NCBI GenBank assembly: GCA_036386515.1
Contig: DASVVO010000052.1
Coordinates: 124,001-188,000, forward strand
DNA from: JAIVJZ01 sp036386515
GTDB taxonomy: Bacteria > Acidobacteriota > Blastocatellia > Pyrinomonadales > Pyrinomonadaceae
Direction of reading: 5' to 3'
Length of the DNA stretch: 64,000 nucleotides
Both the position numbers and the translations under genes were made by a program. The notes beneath the pieces were generated by a model. That model ran no database searches. It worked only from the letters and a program-made list of their open reading frames with translations, and had not been told where the DNA came from. How positions within the stretch are numbered: the first letter of the stretch is position 1; each line of letters starts with the position of its first letter. This document shows, one piece after another, positions 34,445 to 43,117 of this stretch.

Positions 34445-35878
34445 TCACTTGCGGATGGTGTAGGAGTAGAGTTCGTCGCCGCCGTCGCCGAGGTGCCTGA
34501 AGGTCAACTCGCGCTCGTCGGCTTCGATGGTCGTGAAGCCGTTGGCCGAACGGGCGAACAGGGCGAGCGCGTCGCGTTCATCGACGGGATACGTGCCCGC
34601 CCCTCCGCCTCCCGTGGTGACGAAATGATCGCCCTCGGGCGCGCGCAGATGTTGGAGGCTGTGGTGGTGGCCGCTGACGTAGAGGTCGGCGCGTCCCTTG
34701 ATGATCGGCCACAGGTGTTGCCGCATCTCGGCCGTGTAAGACGCTCCGTTCAAACTCGACACGAAGACCGGGTGGTGTCCGTAGACCACTTTCCAACGCG
34801 CACGGCTCCGCTCCAACTCATCCTGCAACCACAAGGCTTGAGCCTGCGATATCTCGTCCGTGTCCACGGCGAAAAACTGCACGGAGCCGGCGGTGAACGT
34901 GTAATAAGGCGCGGGCAGTCGCCAGCTTTCGCTCCGCCCGGTGTAGACGATCTCCGCGGCCGGGCTATCGAAGTTGACCCAGTCGTGATTGCCGAGCGTC
35001 GCGTAGAAACGGATGCCGAGCGGCGCGTACATCTCCTCCCACCACGTCTGCCAGCGCGGGTCGGAAGGGCTGTCCATCCCGCGCGGGTAAAAGTTGTCGC
35101 CCGTCGTGATGCCGAAATCGAAGGGGCGCGCCCGGTGCTCTCTGAGCATCGCGGCGGCCACACGCTTCTGCGCTTCCGTCCCCTGGCCGAAGTCGCCGAA
35201 GGCCGCCACCCTCACGCGCTGCCCGGCGGGCTTGAGCGAAAACGGCGGCGGCACAACTCGCATGAAGGCCGGGAGCGCGCTGCCGCGTTCCAAACTGAGC
35301 CAACGCTCATGCTCCGGCGCAAGGGCGCGCAGCAACTCGCGGTCGCCGCGCGCGCGGGCGGCCGCGAGTCGCTGCTCGAAGAGATTCCTGAGCGGCGATA
35401 GCTCAAAGCCGCGCAGCGTGTCGAGAGCCTGCTGAACGACCGCCGCGTCCGGGTCGGAGAGAACGAGACCCGTGAGCGTCGGGCGCACGCGGCGGTTCGT
35501 CCGAAAGTGCGGCACGTTGAGGACAGCCCGCGCGAGCGCGACGCGGTTGCGCGCCGACGGCTCGCGCGGCAGGAGCCGCAGCAGGAAGTCGGCGACGGCC
35601 GGGCGTTCGACGAGTCGGCCGAGCGTCGCGCTGCGTAAGGGTTCGGGCGCGAGCGCGAGCCAACGCGCCTGTTCCTCGGGTCTCAGGCGCAGGTGCGCGC
35701 GCGCCGCCTGGCGCAAGTCGGCGGGCAACCTGGCGACCAACTCCCGCGAGAGTTCCTGTTCCGTCGCGCCGACGCTTTGCGCGACGGCGACCACCGCGAC
35801 GGGCGGCGCGGCGGAGACGATCAACAGGTTGAAGACGAGCGAAGCGACGAGAGATTTTCTGAGTCGTTGAATCATCAA
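34445..35878 (-). CDS. Secreted metallophosphoesterase, purple acid phosphatase-like
   Basis: A 477-residue protein with an N-terminal signal/anchor. A helical, Arg/Leu-rich region (about 40-200) may be repeat-like. A calcineurin-type phosphoesterase domain follows with the standard metal ligands: FGDFGQG, TTGDNFYP, LGNHDWVNF, VYGHHPV and SGHHHSLQH. Such enzymes hydrolyse phosphomonoesters or diesters. In this neighbourhood it may release phosphate from glycans or simply scavenge phosphate. ATG 35878 is used; the ribosome-binding site is weak. It ends with TGA. Confidence 0.9.
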   Translation of the reverse strand: MMIQRLRKSLVASLVFNLLIVSAAPPVAVVAVAQSVGATEQELSRELVARLPADLRQAARAHLRLRPEEQARWLALAPEPLRSATLGRLVERPAVADFLLRLLPREPSARNRVALARAVLNVPHFRTNRRVRPTLTGLVLSDPDAAVVQQALDTLRGFELSPLRNLFEQRLAAARARGDRELLRALAPEHERWLSLERGSALPAFMRVVPPPFSLKPAGQRVRVAAFGDFGQGTEAQKRVAAAMLREHRARPFDFGITTGDNFYPRGMDSPSDPRWQTWWEEMYAPLGIRFYATLGNHDWVNFDSPAAEIVYTGRSESWRLPAPYYTFTAGSVQFFAVDTDEISQAQALWLQDELERSRARWKVVYGHHPVFVSSLNGASYTAEMRQHLWPIIKGRADLYVSGHHHSLQHLRAPEGDHFVTTGGGGAGTYPVDERDALALFARSANGFTTIEADERELTFRHLGDGGDELYSYTIRK

Positions 35879-36113
35879 CTGGAATTACCCTTTGTCATAA
35901 TGTAGCGCGGTAATAAATGTAACGCGCGGTTCGCAAACGCCGGGCGGCCACGCTTGCGCCGGTGCGCGGGATGATGCCCGCCGAAGCTGACAACTTACGC
36001 GCGGAAGACTTTGCGCGGGCGCACGGGGCGAATGATTTATCGTTTCGCCCCGCGCGCCGGGTTGAGAGTCCTGACGAGGATCGAGTTTGAAAGTTGACGC
36101 GCGCGCGCGCGCG

Positions 36114-38696
36114 CTACCGGCTCGCCGCCAACCCGCGCGCCGGGAGCAGGAGTTTGCCGCGCAGTTCGATCTGCGCGGACGAGCGGCCGACGGACACGTC
36201 GAACTCGCCCGGCTCGGCGCGCCAGCGTTTAGCCGCCACGTCGTAGTAAGCGAACGCGCGCCCGTCGAGCACCGCCGTCACGCGCTTCGTCTCGCCGGGT
36301 CGCAGGAAAACCTTCACGAAGCCTTTCAACTCCTTCGCCGGGCGAATCACTTTCGGCCGCGTCTCGCCGACGTAGATTTGCGCCACCTCCGCCCCGGCGC
36401 GCGCGCCCGTGTTCTTCACGTCGAACGAGACTTCAAACTTCGGGTCGGCGGCGCGGTCGCCCCCGCGTCTCTCGCCGACCGGACTGATTCCCAGGTGGCC
36501 GTACCTGAAAGTCGTATACGACAAACCGTGGCCGAACGGAAAGAGCGCGCGCCCGCCCGCCCGCTCATAGCCGCGATAGCCGACGAAGAGACCCTCCTGA
36601 TAAACGACGCGATTCGTTCCCGCCTCCGGGTAATAACTGTGATACGTGGGGTTGTCTTCCCAACGGCGTTCGAGCGTGACGGGCAGCCTGCCGGAAGGGT
36701 TCACTTCGCCGAGGAGAATTTCGGCCAGCGCGATGCCGCCCTCCTGCCCCGGATACCAGGCGTGAACGAGCGCGGGCACGGCGTCGAGCCACGCGTTCAT
36801 GTCCACGCCGCCGCCCGACATCAGGACGACGACCGTGTTCTTATTGGCCGCCGCCATCGCGCGGATCAACTCGTCCTGCCCGGCGGGCAGACGGAAGGTG
36901 CGATCCGCGCCCTCGCTCTCCGTGCCCGGCTCGAACCCGGCGGCCACCACCACCACGTCGGCCTGAGCCGCCAGCTTCTTCGCCTCTTCGCTCACCATCC
37001 GGCCGTGGGGCGCGATGCCCAGTTGCATCCGCGTGCCGAGCCGCGCGGCGCGTTTGTTCGGACGTTGTTCGAGCACGATCTTGTGCGGCGCGGCGTCGAG
37101 CGTGAGCGTCGCTAAACCGGCGAGCGCGTGCGCCGCGTTCCAACTGTCGAGGACGAGTTTGTCATCCACGTAGAGACGGTAGAAGCCGCCCTCCTCGCCG
37201 GTCGAAGAGGCGAAGACTTCATACTGCCCGGCCGCGGGCGCGACGTAATAGCCCGACCAGCGAGACGAAAGCGTCTGTTCCGGGAACGAGCGCGCCTGCC
37301 TGCCGAAGTTGACGTGCGGCTCCGTGCGAGTCACGGCCGGAGTCCCCTGCAACTCCGGGTTGTTGAAATACTCTGCGCGCAATCCCGCCTGCCCGCCCGT
37401 CGCGGCGGTCGTGAACCGCGTGGCCGCCGCCATCTCGGGCAACGTCTGGAGGCCGCGCGCGTAATAGACGGGCACGGCGGATGCTTCGAGGTGTCGGCTC
37501 AAGCCTTCCAACAAACTGACCGCCGCGAACGGTTCCGTCCTCCCGCTGCCGCCGCCGAGCGGCACGGCCGGATATGCGTTCGGGCCGATGACGGCGACTG
37601 ATTTTGTTTTCCCCTTGACGAGCGGCAGCAACGCCCCCTCGTTCTTCAGGAGCACCGTGCCTTCGCGCGCGGCTTCGAGCGCAGCGCGGCGGCCTTGCGG
37701 ATTGTAACGCGGAATCGAGAGGTCAATTTGTTCGCGGTCGAGCCAGCCGAAGCGCGCCGCCGTGCGCAGTATCCGGCGCACCTTGTCGTCGATCGTCGCA
37801 ACTGAAAGTTTGCCGGCGGCGATGGCGGGCAGGAGCGTCTGTCGGTTCATGTGCGCGCCGGAAGGCATCTCCAGGTCAAGCCCGCCGTTGGCCGCGCCGA
37901 GGCCGTCGTAGGTGGCGTTCCAGTCGGACATCATGATGCCGTCGAATCCCCACTCGCGTTTCACCACGTCCGTGTTGAGATAGCCGTGCTGCGACATGTG
38001 GACGCCGTTGACGAGGTTATAAGCGTTCATCACCGCGCCGACGCGCGCCTCGCGGACGGCGGCCTCGAAGGCGGGCAGGTAAATCTCCCGCATCGTTCGT
38101 TCGTCGATGACGGAATCCGTGCGGTGGCGGTCGAACTCCGAGTTGTTCCCCAGCAGGTGCTTGACGGTGGCCGACACGCCCTGCGACTGGACGCCCCGGA
38201 TGTAGCCGACCGCGGTGCGCGCGGCGAGGTAAGGGTCTTCGCCGAAGTACTCGAAGTTGCGTCCGTTCATCGGCGCGCGATAGATGTTGACGCCGGGGGC
38301 GAGCAGGAAGTGGACGCCTTTGGCGCGCGCGTCGCGCCCGATCTCCATGCCGATGCGTTCGACGAGCGCGGGGTTCCACGTCGCGGCCAGCGCGATGCCG
38401 CCGGGCATCGCCGTCGCGGGGCCGAAGTTGCGCACGCCCGCCGGGCCGTCGGCCATCTTCAGGGGCGGCAGCCCCAGCCGCTCGACGCCGCGAATGAAGA
38501 AATCATCGACGCCGCCGATGAGATCGATCTTTTCTTCGAGCGTCATCCGGCCGAGGAGCGATTCGGCGCGCCGCTCGATGTCGGGCAGAGAGTCGGGCGC
38601 GGGTGCGGGTGCGCGCCGCTGCTGTTGCTGCGCGGCGGACGGGACGGCCAACAGGAGAGACAGGGCGACGACCGCCGCCGCGCAAAATTTTCTCAT
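36114..38696 (-). CDS. Secreted GH3 beta-glucosidase-type enzyme with PA14 insert
   Basis: An 860-residue GH3 enzyme. A signal peptide (ending VPSAAQ) is followed by the (beta/alpha)8 domain (MADGPAGVRNFGPATAMPGG, TVKHLLGNNSE). The nucleophile Asp is in GIMMSDWNATYDGL. The second alpha/beta domain (LLKNEGALLPL) is interrupted by a PA14-type carbohydrate-binding insert (GLRAEYFNNPELQGTPAV). The C-terminal fibronectin-III-like domain ends the protein. ATG 38696 is preceded by a GAAGGG-like site and the signal peptide; the frame runs to 38966 without coding character and into the divergent gene. It probably releases terminal beta-glucose. Confidence 0.92.
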   Translation of the reverse strand: MRKFCAAAVVALSLLLAVPSAAQQQQRRAPAPAPDSLPDIERRAESLLGRMTLEEKIDLIGGVDDFFIRGVERLGLPPLKMADGPAGVRNFGPATAMPGGIALAATWNPALVERIGMEIGRDARAKGVHFLLAPGVNIYRAPMNGRNFEYFGEDPYLAARTAVGYIRGVQSQGVSATVKHLLGNNSEFDRHRTDSVIDERTMREIYLPAFEAAVREARVGAVMNAYNLVNGVHMSQHGYLNTDVVKREWGFDGIMMSDWNATYDGLGAANGGLDLEMPSGAHMNRQTLLPAIAAGKLSVATIDDKVRRILRTAARFGWLDREQIDLSIPRYNPQGRRAALEAAREGTVLLKNEGALLPLVKGKTKSVAVIGPNAYPAVPLGGGSGRTEPFAAVSLLEGLSRHLEASAVPVYYARGLQTLPEMAAATRFTTAATGGQAGLRAEYFNNPELQGTPAVTRTEPHVNFGRQARSFPEQTLSSRWSGYYVAPAAGQYEVFASSTGEEGGFYRLYVDDKLVLDSWNAAHALAGLATLTLDAAPHKIVLEQRPNKRAARLGTRMQLGIAPHGRMVSEEAKKLAAQADVVVVAAGFEPGTESEGADRTFRLPAGQDELIRAMAAANKNTVVVLMSGGGVDMNAWLDAVPALVHAWYPGQEGGIALAEILLGEVNPSGRLPVTLERRWEDNPTYHSYYPEAGTNRVVYQEGLFVGYRGYERAGGRALFPFGHGLSYTTFRYGHLGISPVGERRGGDRAADPKFEVSFDVKNTGARAGAEVAQIYVGETRPKVIRPAKELKGFVKVFLRPGETKRVTAVLDGRAFAYYDVAAKRWRAEPGEFDVSVGRSSAQIELRGKLLLPARGLAASR

Positions 38697-38851
38697 GAGA
38701 TCACCCTTCGGTCTGCTATAGATATTTTCTCGCGTTCGTTTTCCCTGTGCGCCCTGGCGAGAGAGACCGGTCTCGGCTCGATTAAGCTGGCTCACGCTAA
38801 AGGCGCACGGTAAGACAGGGGGCGACTTTAGAAACCACCCCTTATTTTTTA

Positions 38852-39514
38852 ATGACACTTGATCAAATGACACTCGACTCAAACGGGAAAGTTGCCGCGA
38901 TGGATAATTCGCTGTTGGAACAACTCTGCGAGACGGCCGATAGCCTCTTCGCGCGCGGGTATGCACACGGCTCGACCGGCAACCTCTCCGTCCGCCTCGG
39001 CGACGAGGTTTGGATCACGCCGACCGGCCAACGACTCGGCGGCCTGACCCGCGCGCGCCTCGCCCGCATCGATCTGGGCGGCAACCCCCTCAACGAAAAC
39101 CGCCCCTCGAAAGAGCATCCCTTCCACACGGCGATCTATCGACGGAGGGAGGAAGCGCGCGCCATCGTCCACCTGCATTCGACCTACGCGGTCGCGCTCT
39201 CCTGCCTCGATCCTTTCGACCCCGAACACGACCTCGCGCCGCTCACGCCTTACTACTTCATGCGCGTCGCGCCGCTCGCCGTGCTGCCCTATTTCAAACC
39301 GGGCGCGCTCGATTTAGCGCACGCCATCGAGGGTGTCGCCGACGCGCACCACTCGATGCTGCTCCGCAATCACGGCCTCATCTGCGCGGGCGCGACCCTG
39401 TCCGAAGCGAGCGACCGCGCCGAGGAGTTGGAACAGACCGCACGCCTCCACTTCATCCTGCGCGGCGAGCGCGTGCGCCCGCTCTCGCCCGCCGACGTGG
39501 CCGCACTCCGTTGA
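38852..39514 (+). CDS. Class II aldolase/adducin-family protein (OtnC/FucA-like)
   Basis: A protein of 220 residues at most, in the zinc-dependent class II aldolase family. It has GYAHGSTGNLSVR, the zinc motif HLHST and the later RNHG ligand. Relatives include L-fuculose-1-phosphate aldolase and 3-oxo-tetronate-4-phosphate decarboxylase; the HGSTGNLS form is closer to the latter type. The start is uncertain among ATG 38852, 38867 and 38900, since none has a strong ribosome-binding site. The stop codon lies inside a 30-bp tandem duplication. It is convergent with the Cgl0159/IolC pair and probably belongs to the same sugar-acid or inositol catabolic set. Confidence 0.85.
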   Translation: MTLDQMTLDSNGKVAAMDNSLLEQLCETADSLFARGYAHGSTGNLSVRLGDEVWITPTGQRLGGLTRARLARIDLGGNPLNENRPSKEHPFHTAIYRRREEARAIVHLHSTYAVALSCLDPFDPEHDLAPLTPYYFMRVAPLAVLPYFKPGALDLAHAIEGVADAHHSMLLRNHGLICAGATLSEASDRAEELEQTARLHFILRGERVRPLSPADVAALR

Positions 39515-39550
39515 GAGCCAGCCGACGTGGCCGCGCTCCGTTGAGAGCCA
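39491..39550. repeat. 30-bp tandem duplication across a stop codon
   Basis: Copies 39491-39520 and 39521-39550 differ by one base (A/G at position 15). Each contains codons for ADVAALR and a TGA. The duplication lies between two convergent genes and left the first stop intact. Confidence 0.9.
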
Positions 39551-39556
39551 GCCGCG

Positions 39557-40573
39557 CTATCCGGCGAGGCGAGCGAGCCAGTCCATCCCGCCGCCCGCGT
39601 GCGTGTCCAGCGCGTCGAGAGCCTGTTCGAGTGTCCAGCCGTGATGGACGAGGCCGCCCGCCGCTTCGGCCGCCGCCAGCGGGTCGCCGTCGCCGGGAAA
39701 GAGCACGTTGCGACCGACGAGAGCGCCGCGCACGTTCGCCCCGGCACGGAGTCCGGCGGCGAGTTCGCCGAGGAACGGGCGCACGTCGCCCACCGGGTCG
39801 CCGCCGAGCAAGAGGATCGGCAGCGTCGTCGCGCGTGCGACCATCTCGTAGTTTTCGCAATAAGGAAGTTTTAACCAGAGGTAGCGGCTGCTGTCGCCGA
39901 GCGCGGCGGCAGCGCCCGCCGTGCGCGTCAGTTCCTCCGCTGTCTTGATGATCTTGTAGCCGCCTTCGACTTTCTCTACGGGCAGCGATTCGAGAAACAT
40001 CGGCAGGGCGAGCGCGTTCTGCTCGCTGATGGCGCGCACGGTGGCGAGCAGGGTCTTGAGCGAGTCCCGCTCGGCGTCGCACAGGCGCAGCAAAACTTTC
40101 GTGCCGTCCAGACCCCACGCGGCGCAGGCCGCAGGGCTGGGGCCGCTCATCGGATCGTCGATCTCCCAACTGCTCCCCAACAGCCCGGCGCGGTTGAGAC
40201 TGGCGATGAGCAGTTTGTCGTCGAGAAAGGCCGCGCCGCCAGCCCGCTTCAACAGGTCGTGGATGACGAGCAGGTCTTCGATGATGTCCATCGTGGCGAG
40301 CACGCCGTCCACCGTGTCGCTCTGCAAGACGCGCAGCGTGCGCGCCAGATACTCCTGCCGGTTCGCCATCCGGAACGCATCGCCGCCGACGCGCACCACG
40401 CGTCGCGCCGGGTGATCGGAAGCCAGTATGTTGAGCTTGCCTTTGGGGGCGAGACGTTCGCGCCGCTTTCGCTCGCGCGCAATGCGGAACGGGAGTTCCG
40501 GGTCGCTCACGCGCAGTTCCGTAACCTGTGCCAACACCGCCTGGGGAAGAAACTTCTGATAGTCGAATGACAA
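39557..40573 (-). CDS. Cgl0159-type (beta/alpha)8 aldolase-like protein
   Basis: A 338-residue protein resembling the Cgl0159 family, often encoded beside IolC in inositol clusters. It is thought to act as an aldolase on the IolC product. Visible features are the ASDHPARRV strand with DHPA, the VDGVLATMDIIEDLL helix and the Lys-containing strand LWLKLPYCE, which could supply a Schiff-base Lys. The start is TTG 40573, with a strong AGGAGGG about 10 nt upstream. It begins 3 nt after the IolC-like stop, so the two genes are coupled. The family assignment is by recall of sequence pattern. The substrate is inferred from the neighbour. Confidence 0.8.
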   Translation of the reverse strand: MSFDYQKFLPQAVLAQVTELRVSDPELPFRIARERKRRERLAPKGKLNILASDHPARRVVRVGGDAFRMANRQEYLARTLRVLQSDTVDGVLATMDIIEDLLVIHDLLKRAGGAAFLDDKLLIASLNRAGLLGSSWEIDDPMSGPSPAACAAWGLDGTKVLLRLCDAERDSLKTLLATVRAISEQNALALPMFLESLPVEKVEGGYKIIKTAEELTRTAGAAAALGDSSRYLWLKLPYCENYEMVARATTLPILLLGGDPVGDVRPFLGELAAGLRAGANVRGALVGRNVLFPGDGDPLAAAEAAGGLVHHGWTLEQALDALDTHAGGGMDWLARLAG

Positions 40574-40576
40574 ACT

Positions 40577-41617
40577 TTAAAACCCTCCTCTTTCCTGTAT
40601 GAATGCTAATGCTTCCTGTTCGTAAGGCATGAAATTGGCGCAGCCGTGACGCGTGACGACGATTGCGCCGCAGGCGTTCCCTATCCGCGCCGATTGTTGC
40701 CAGTCCCAGCCTTTCAGATAACCGTAGAGGAAGCCGCCCGCGAAGGCGTCTCCCGCGCCGAGCACGTTCAGCACCTCGACTTTGAACGTCGCGGCCTCAA
40801 TCGTCTCGCCGCCGCGCAAGGCGACGATCGTGCTGCGCGCGCCGCGCTTGACGACGACCGCCTCCGCTGATCCCGCGTCGAGCAATTCCCGAACGCCGCG
40901 CGCGACCGCGCCGCCGAAGGCGTCCGGCGACTCCACCTCTTTTGCCGCCGCCTGCGACGCCACCGCCGCCGCGCCGGTCTCAACGCCGTCTCGGATGGTG
41001 GTGGCGGCCGCCACTTCCTCAAGCGTGCCGATGACGACATCCGTGAGCGGCAGGATGGAGCGGACGGCGGCCGCATAGGCGCGCATGTCCGGCCAGAGTT
41101 CGGCGCGCACGTCGAGGTCGAGCAGGACGCGCGCGCCGCTCGCGCGTGCCGTCTCGGCCGCGAACAGGGTCGCGTCGCGGCTCGGTTGGCGGCTGAGGCC
41201 GGAACCCGTGACGAGCAGCGCGCGGCTCGCGGCGACGGGCGCAGCGCGCACGTCGTCGATCGTCAATTCCAGGTCGGCGCAGTTGTCGCGGTAGGGCACG
41301 ATGGGGAATTTGTCGGGCGGCTGGATGGCGAGCATGAACGCGCTCGTGCGCCGTCCCGCCTTGCGCGGGCTGAACTCGACGGCGATGCCTTCGCGGCCGA
41401 GAAAGTTGAGCACGAAATCGCCGACCAGGTCTTCGCCGACGGCCGTCAGGAGCGCGGTACGCAGGCCGAGCCGCCGCGCGCCGACACAGATGTTGGTCGG
41501 CGAGCCGCCCACGTAAGCCGAGAAGGTCTTGATCTCCGTGAAGGGCACGCCGATCTCGTTGGCATAGAGATCAATCGAACTGCGCCCCATCGCTAACAGG
41601 TCGTAGCTGTGCTCCAT
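40577..41617 (-). CDS. iolC: IolC-type 5-dehydro-2-deoxygluconokinase (PfkB family)
   Basis: A 346-residue PfkB/ribokinase-family sugar kinase. The N-terminus (MGRSSIDLYANEIGVPF, VGGSPTNICVGARRLGL) is characteristic of IolC, which phosphorylates 5-dehydro-2-deoxy-gluconate in myo-inositol breakdown. The ATP/anion-hole motif NVLGAGDAFAGGFLYGYL carries the catalytic Asp. The other inositol genes (iolG, iolE, iolD, iolB) are not in the window, so the pathway may be completed elsewhere or the kinase may serve a related 2-deoxy-keto acid. It is translated ahead of the Cgl0159-type gene and follows the MFS transporter gene. Confidence 0.88.
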   Translation of the reverse strand: MEHSYDLLAMGRSSIDLYANEIGVPFTEIKTFSAYVGGSPTNICVGARRLGLRTALLTAVGEDLVGDFVLNFLGREGIAVEFSPRKAGRRTSAFMLAIQPPDKFPIVPYRDNCADLELTIDDVRAAPVAASRALLVTGSGLSRQPSRDATLFAAETARASGARVLLDLDVRAELWPDMRAYAAAVRSILPLTDVVIGTLEEVAAATTIRDGVETGAAAVASQAAAKEVESPDAFGGAVARGVRELLDAGSAEAVVVKRGARSTIVALRGGETIEAATFKVEVLNVLGAGDAFAGGFLYGYLKGWDWQQSARIGNACGAIVVTRHGCANFMPYEQEALAFIQERGGF

Positions 41618-41679
41618 CTGTTTCCGTTTAACTCTGACCCGATGCCCGTTTCAACTTGCCGAACGCCGTGCGGCAGTTT

Positions 41680-43053
41680 TCAGACGACCGGCGCGTCGGC
41701 CTCGGTAATGGCGGGCGCGGCGGCGTGTTCATCGTCGAGGGGTGTGCGCGGGTCGATGAAGAACCACATGATGACGCCGACGAAGAGAAAAGCGGCGGCG
41801 ACGTAGAAGCCGGTCGTCCAGGAGTTCGGGTCTTTCGTGTTCAAGCCTTCGAGAATGTAGCCGAAGACGATGGGCGCGAGCGTGCCCGCCAAGTTGCCGA
41901 AGGTGTTGGTCGTGCCGCTCACGACCCCGGCGCGGTGGCGGCCGATGTCGAGGCAGGTGGCCCACACGGCCGGGGTCGTCAGGAACTGGAAGAAGAGAGC
42001 CAGCGCGATGAAGAGCGCGGCGGCGACCGAGTTGCCCGTCAAGCCGACGCCGACGAGCATCAGCGCGCTCATCGAGAGGCCGAACGCGCCCACGCCGCAG
42101 CGCGCGATTCTTTTGTTGCCGGTGCGCGTCACGAGATAGTCGGTCAGCGTGCCGCCGCACAGAAACGCCACCGCGCCGAACAGCCACGGCAGCGCGGAGA
42201 AGAAGCCGGCGGATGCCAGCGTGAAGCCGCGCGCTTCGAGCAGGTAGGTCGGCAGCCACGTGATGTAGAAATAGAGACTGTAGCCGTAGGCGAAGTACAT
42301 CGCGCACAGGAAGAAGATGTTGCGGCTACGCAGAAACGTGCGCCACGGGATGGAGTGCGAACGCTCCGCGGCCGACGCGCCGCCGCCCGCCTGTATCAGT
42401 TCGGTCTCGGCCTCGTTGGCGGCCGGGTGTTCCTCCGGGGTGTCGCGAAACCACCAGTACCACGCGAGACACCACACGACGCCGAGCACGCCGAACTCGA
42501 CGAACGTCCAACGCCAGCCCTGCCACCCGATCAACAGGAAGACGAGCGGCGGCGTGGCGGCCGCGCCGAGCGCGTGCCCGATGCAGACGCCGCTCATCGC
42601 GCGCCCGCGCTGCGAAGCCGGGAACCAGCGCGAAACCGTGGACGCGCTGTTCGGGATCGCCCCCGCTTCGCCCGCGCCGAACAGCAGGCGAATGACCAGC
42701 AGCGACCAGAAGCCCGCGGCGGCGGCCGTCAGCGCGGTAAAGGCCGACCACCAGATGACGATGCGCGTGAGCGTGCGGCGCGTGCCGAAGCGGTCGCCCA
42801 TCCAGCCGGTGGGGATTTCAAAGAGCGCGTAGGTGAGCGTGAACGCGCTGAAGATGTAGCCCCGCTGCACCGGGCTGAGCGCAAACTCCTGCACGATGAA
42901 AGGCATCGCCGCCGAGATCGCCAGCCGGTCGAGATAGGTCAGCGAGGCGAGCGTGAACAGGAAGGCCAGCACCTTATAACGCACGCTCGTCGGGCGCGCC
43001 TGCGTCGCCAGCCCCGCGGCCAGAGCATCATTCACCGGGGGATTTATCTGCAT
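41680..43053 (-). CDS. MFS transporter, anion:cation symporter (hexuronate-type) family
   Basis: A 457-residue permease with about 12 transmembrane segments. The early region LTYLDRLAISAAMPFI and motif GWMGDRFGTRR (loop 2-3) mark the major facilitator superfamily. The overall pattern resembles the ACS family, which carries hexuronates, tartrate and related acids with protons. The position upstream of IolC and the Cgl0159-type aldolase suggests it imports the sugar acid or polyol they degrade. It is the only sugar transporter candidate in the window. It ends with TGA. Confidence 0.9.
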   Translation of the reverse strand: MQINPPVNDALAAGLATQARPTSVRYKVLAFLFTLASLTYLDRLAISAAMPFIVQEFALSPVQRGYIFSAFTLTYALFEIPTGWMGDRFGTRRTLTRIVIWWSAFTALTAAAAGFWSLLVIRLLFGAGEAGAIPNSASTVSRWFPASQRGRAMSGVCIGHALGAAATPPLVFLLIGWQGWRWTFVEFGVLGVVWCLAWYWWFRDTPEEHPAANEAETELIQAGGGASAAERSHSIPWRTFLRSRNIFFLCAMYFAYGYSLYFYITWLPTYLLEARGFTLASAGFFSALPWLFGAVAFLCGGTLTDYLVTRTGNKRIARCGVGAFGLSMSALMLVGVGLTGNSVAAALFIALALFFQFLTTPAVWATCLDIGRHRAGVVSGTTNTFGNLAGTLAPIVFGYILEGLNTKDPNSWTTGFYVAAAFLFVGVIMWFFIDPRTPLDDEHAAAPAITEADAPVV

Positions 43054-43117
43054 CGTGAAATCATCCCTTCACTATCTCGTTCGGAATTGCCGGACTTAAC
43101 CTGAGCCAAACGCTCTT

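Noticed and set aside
41656..43104. 482-residue plus-strand frame opposite the MFS gene
   Set aside because: It is antisense to a 12-helix permease and has the charged composition expected of a shadow frame.
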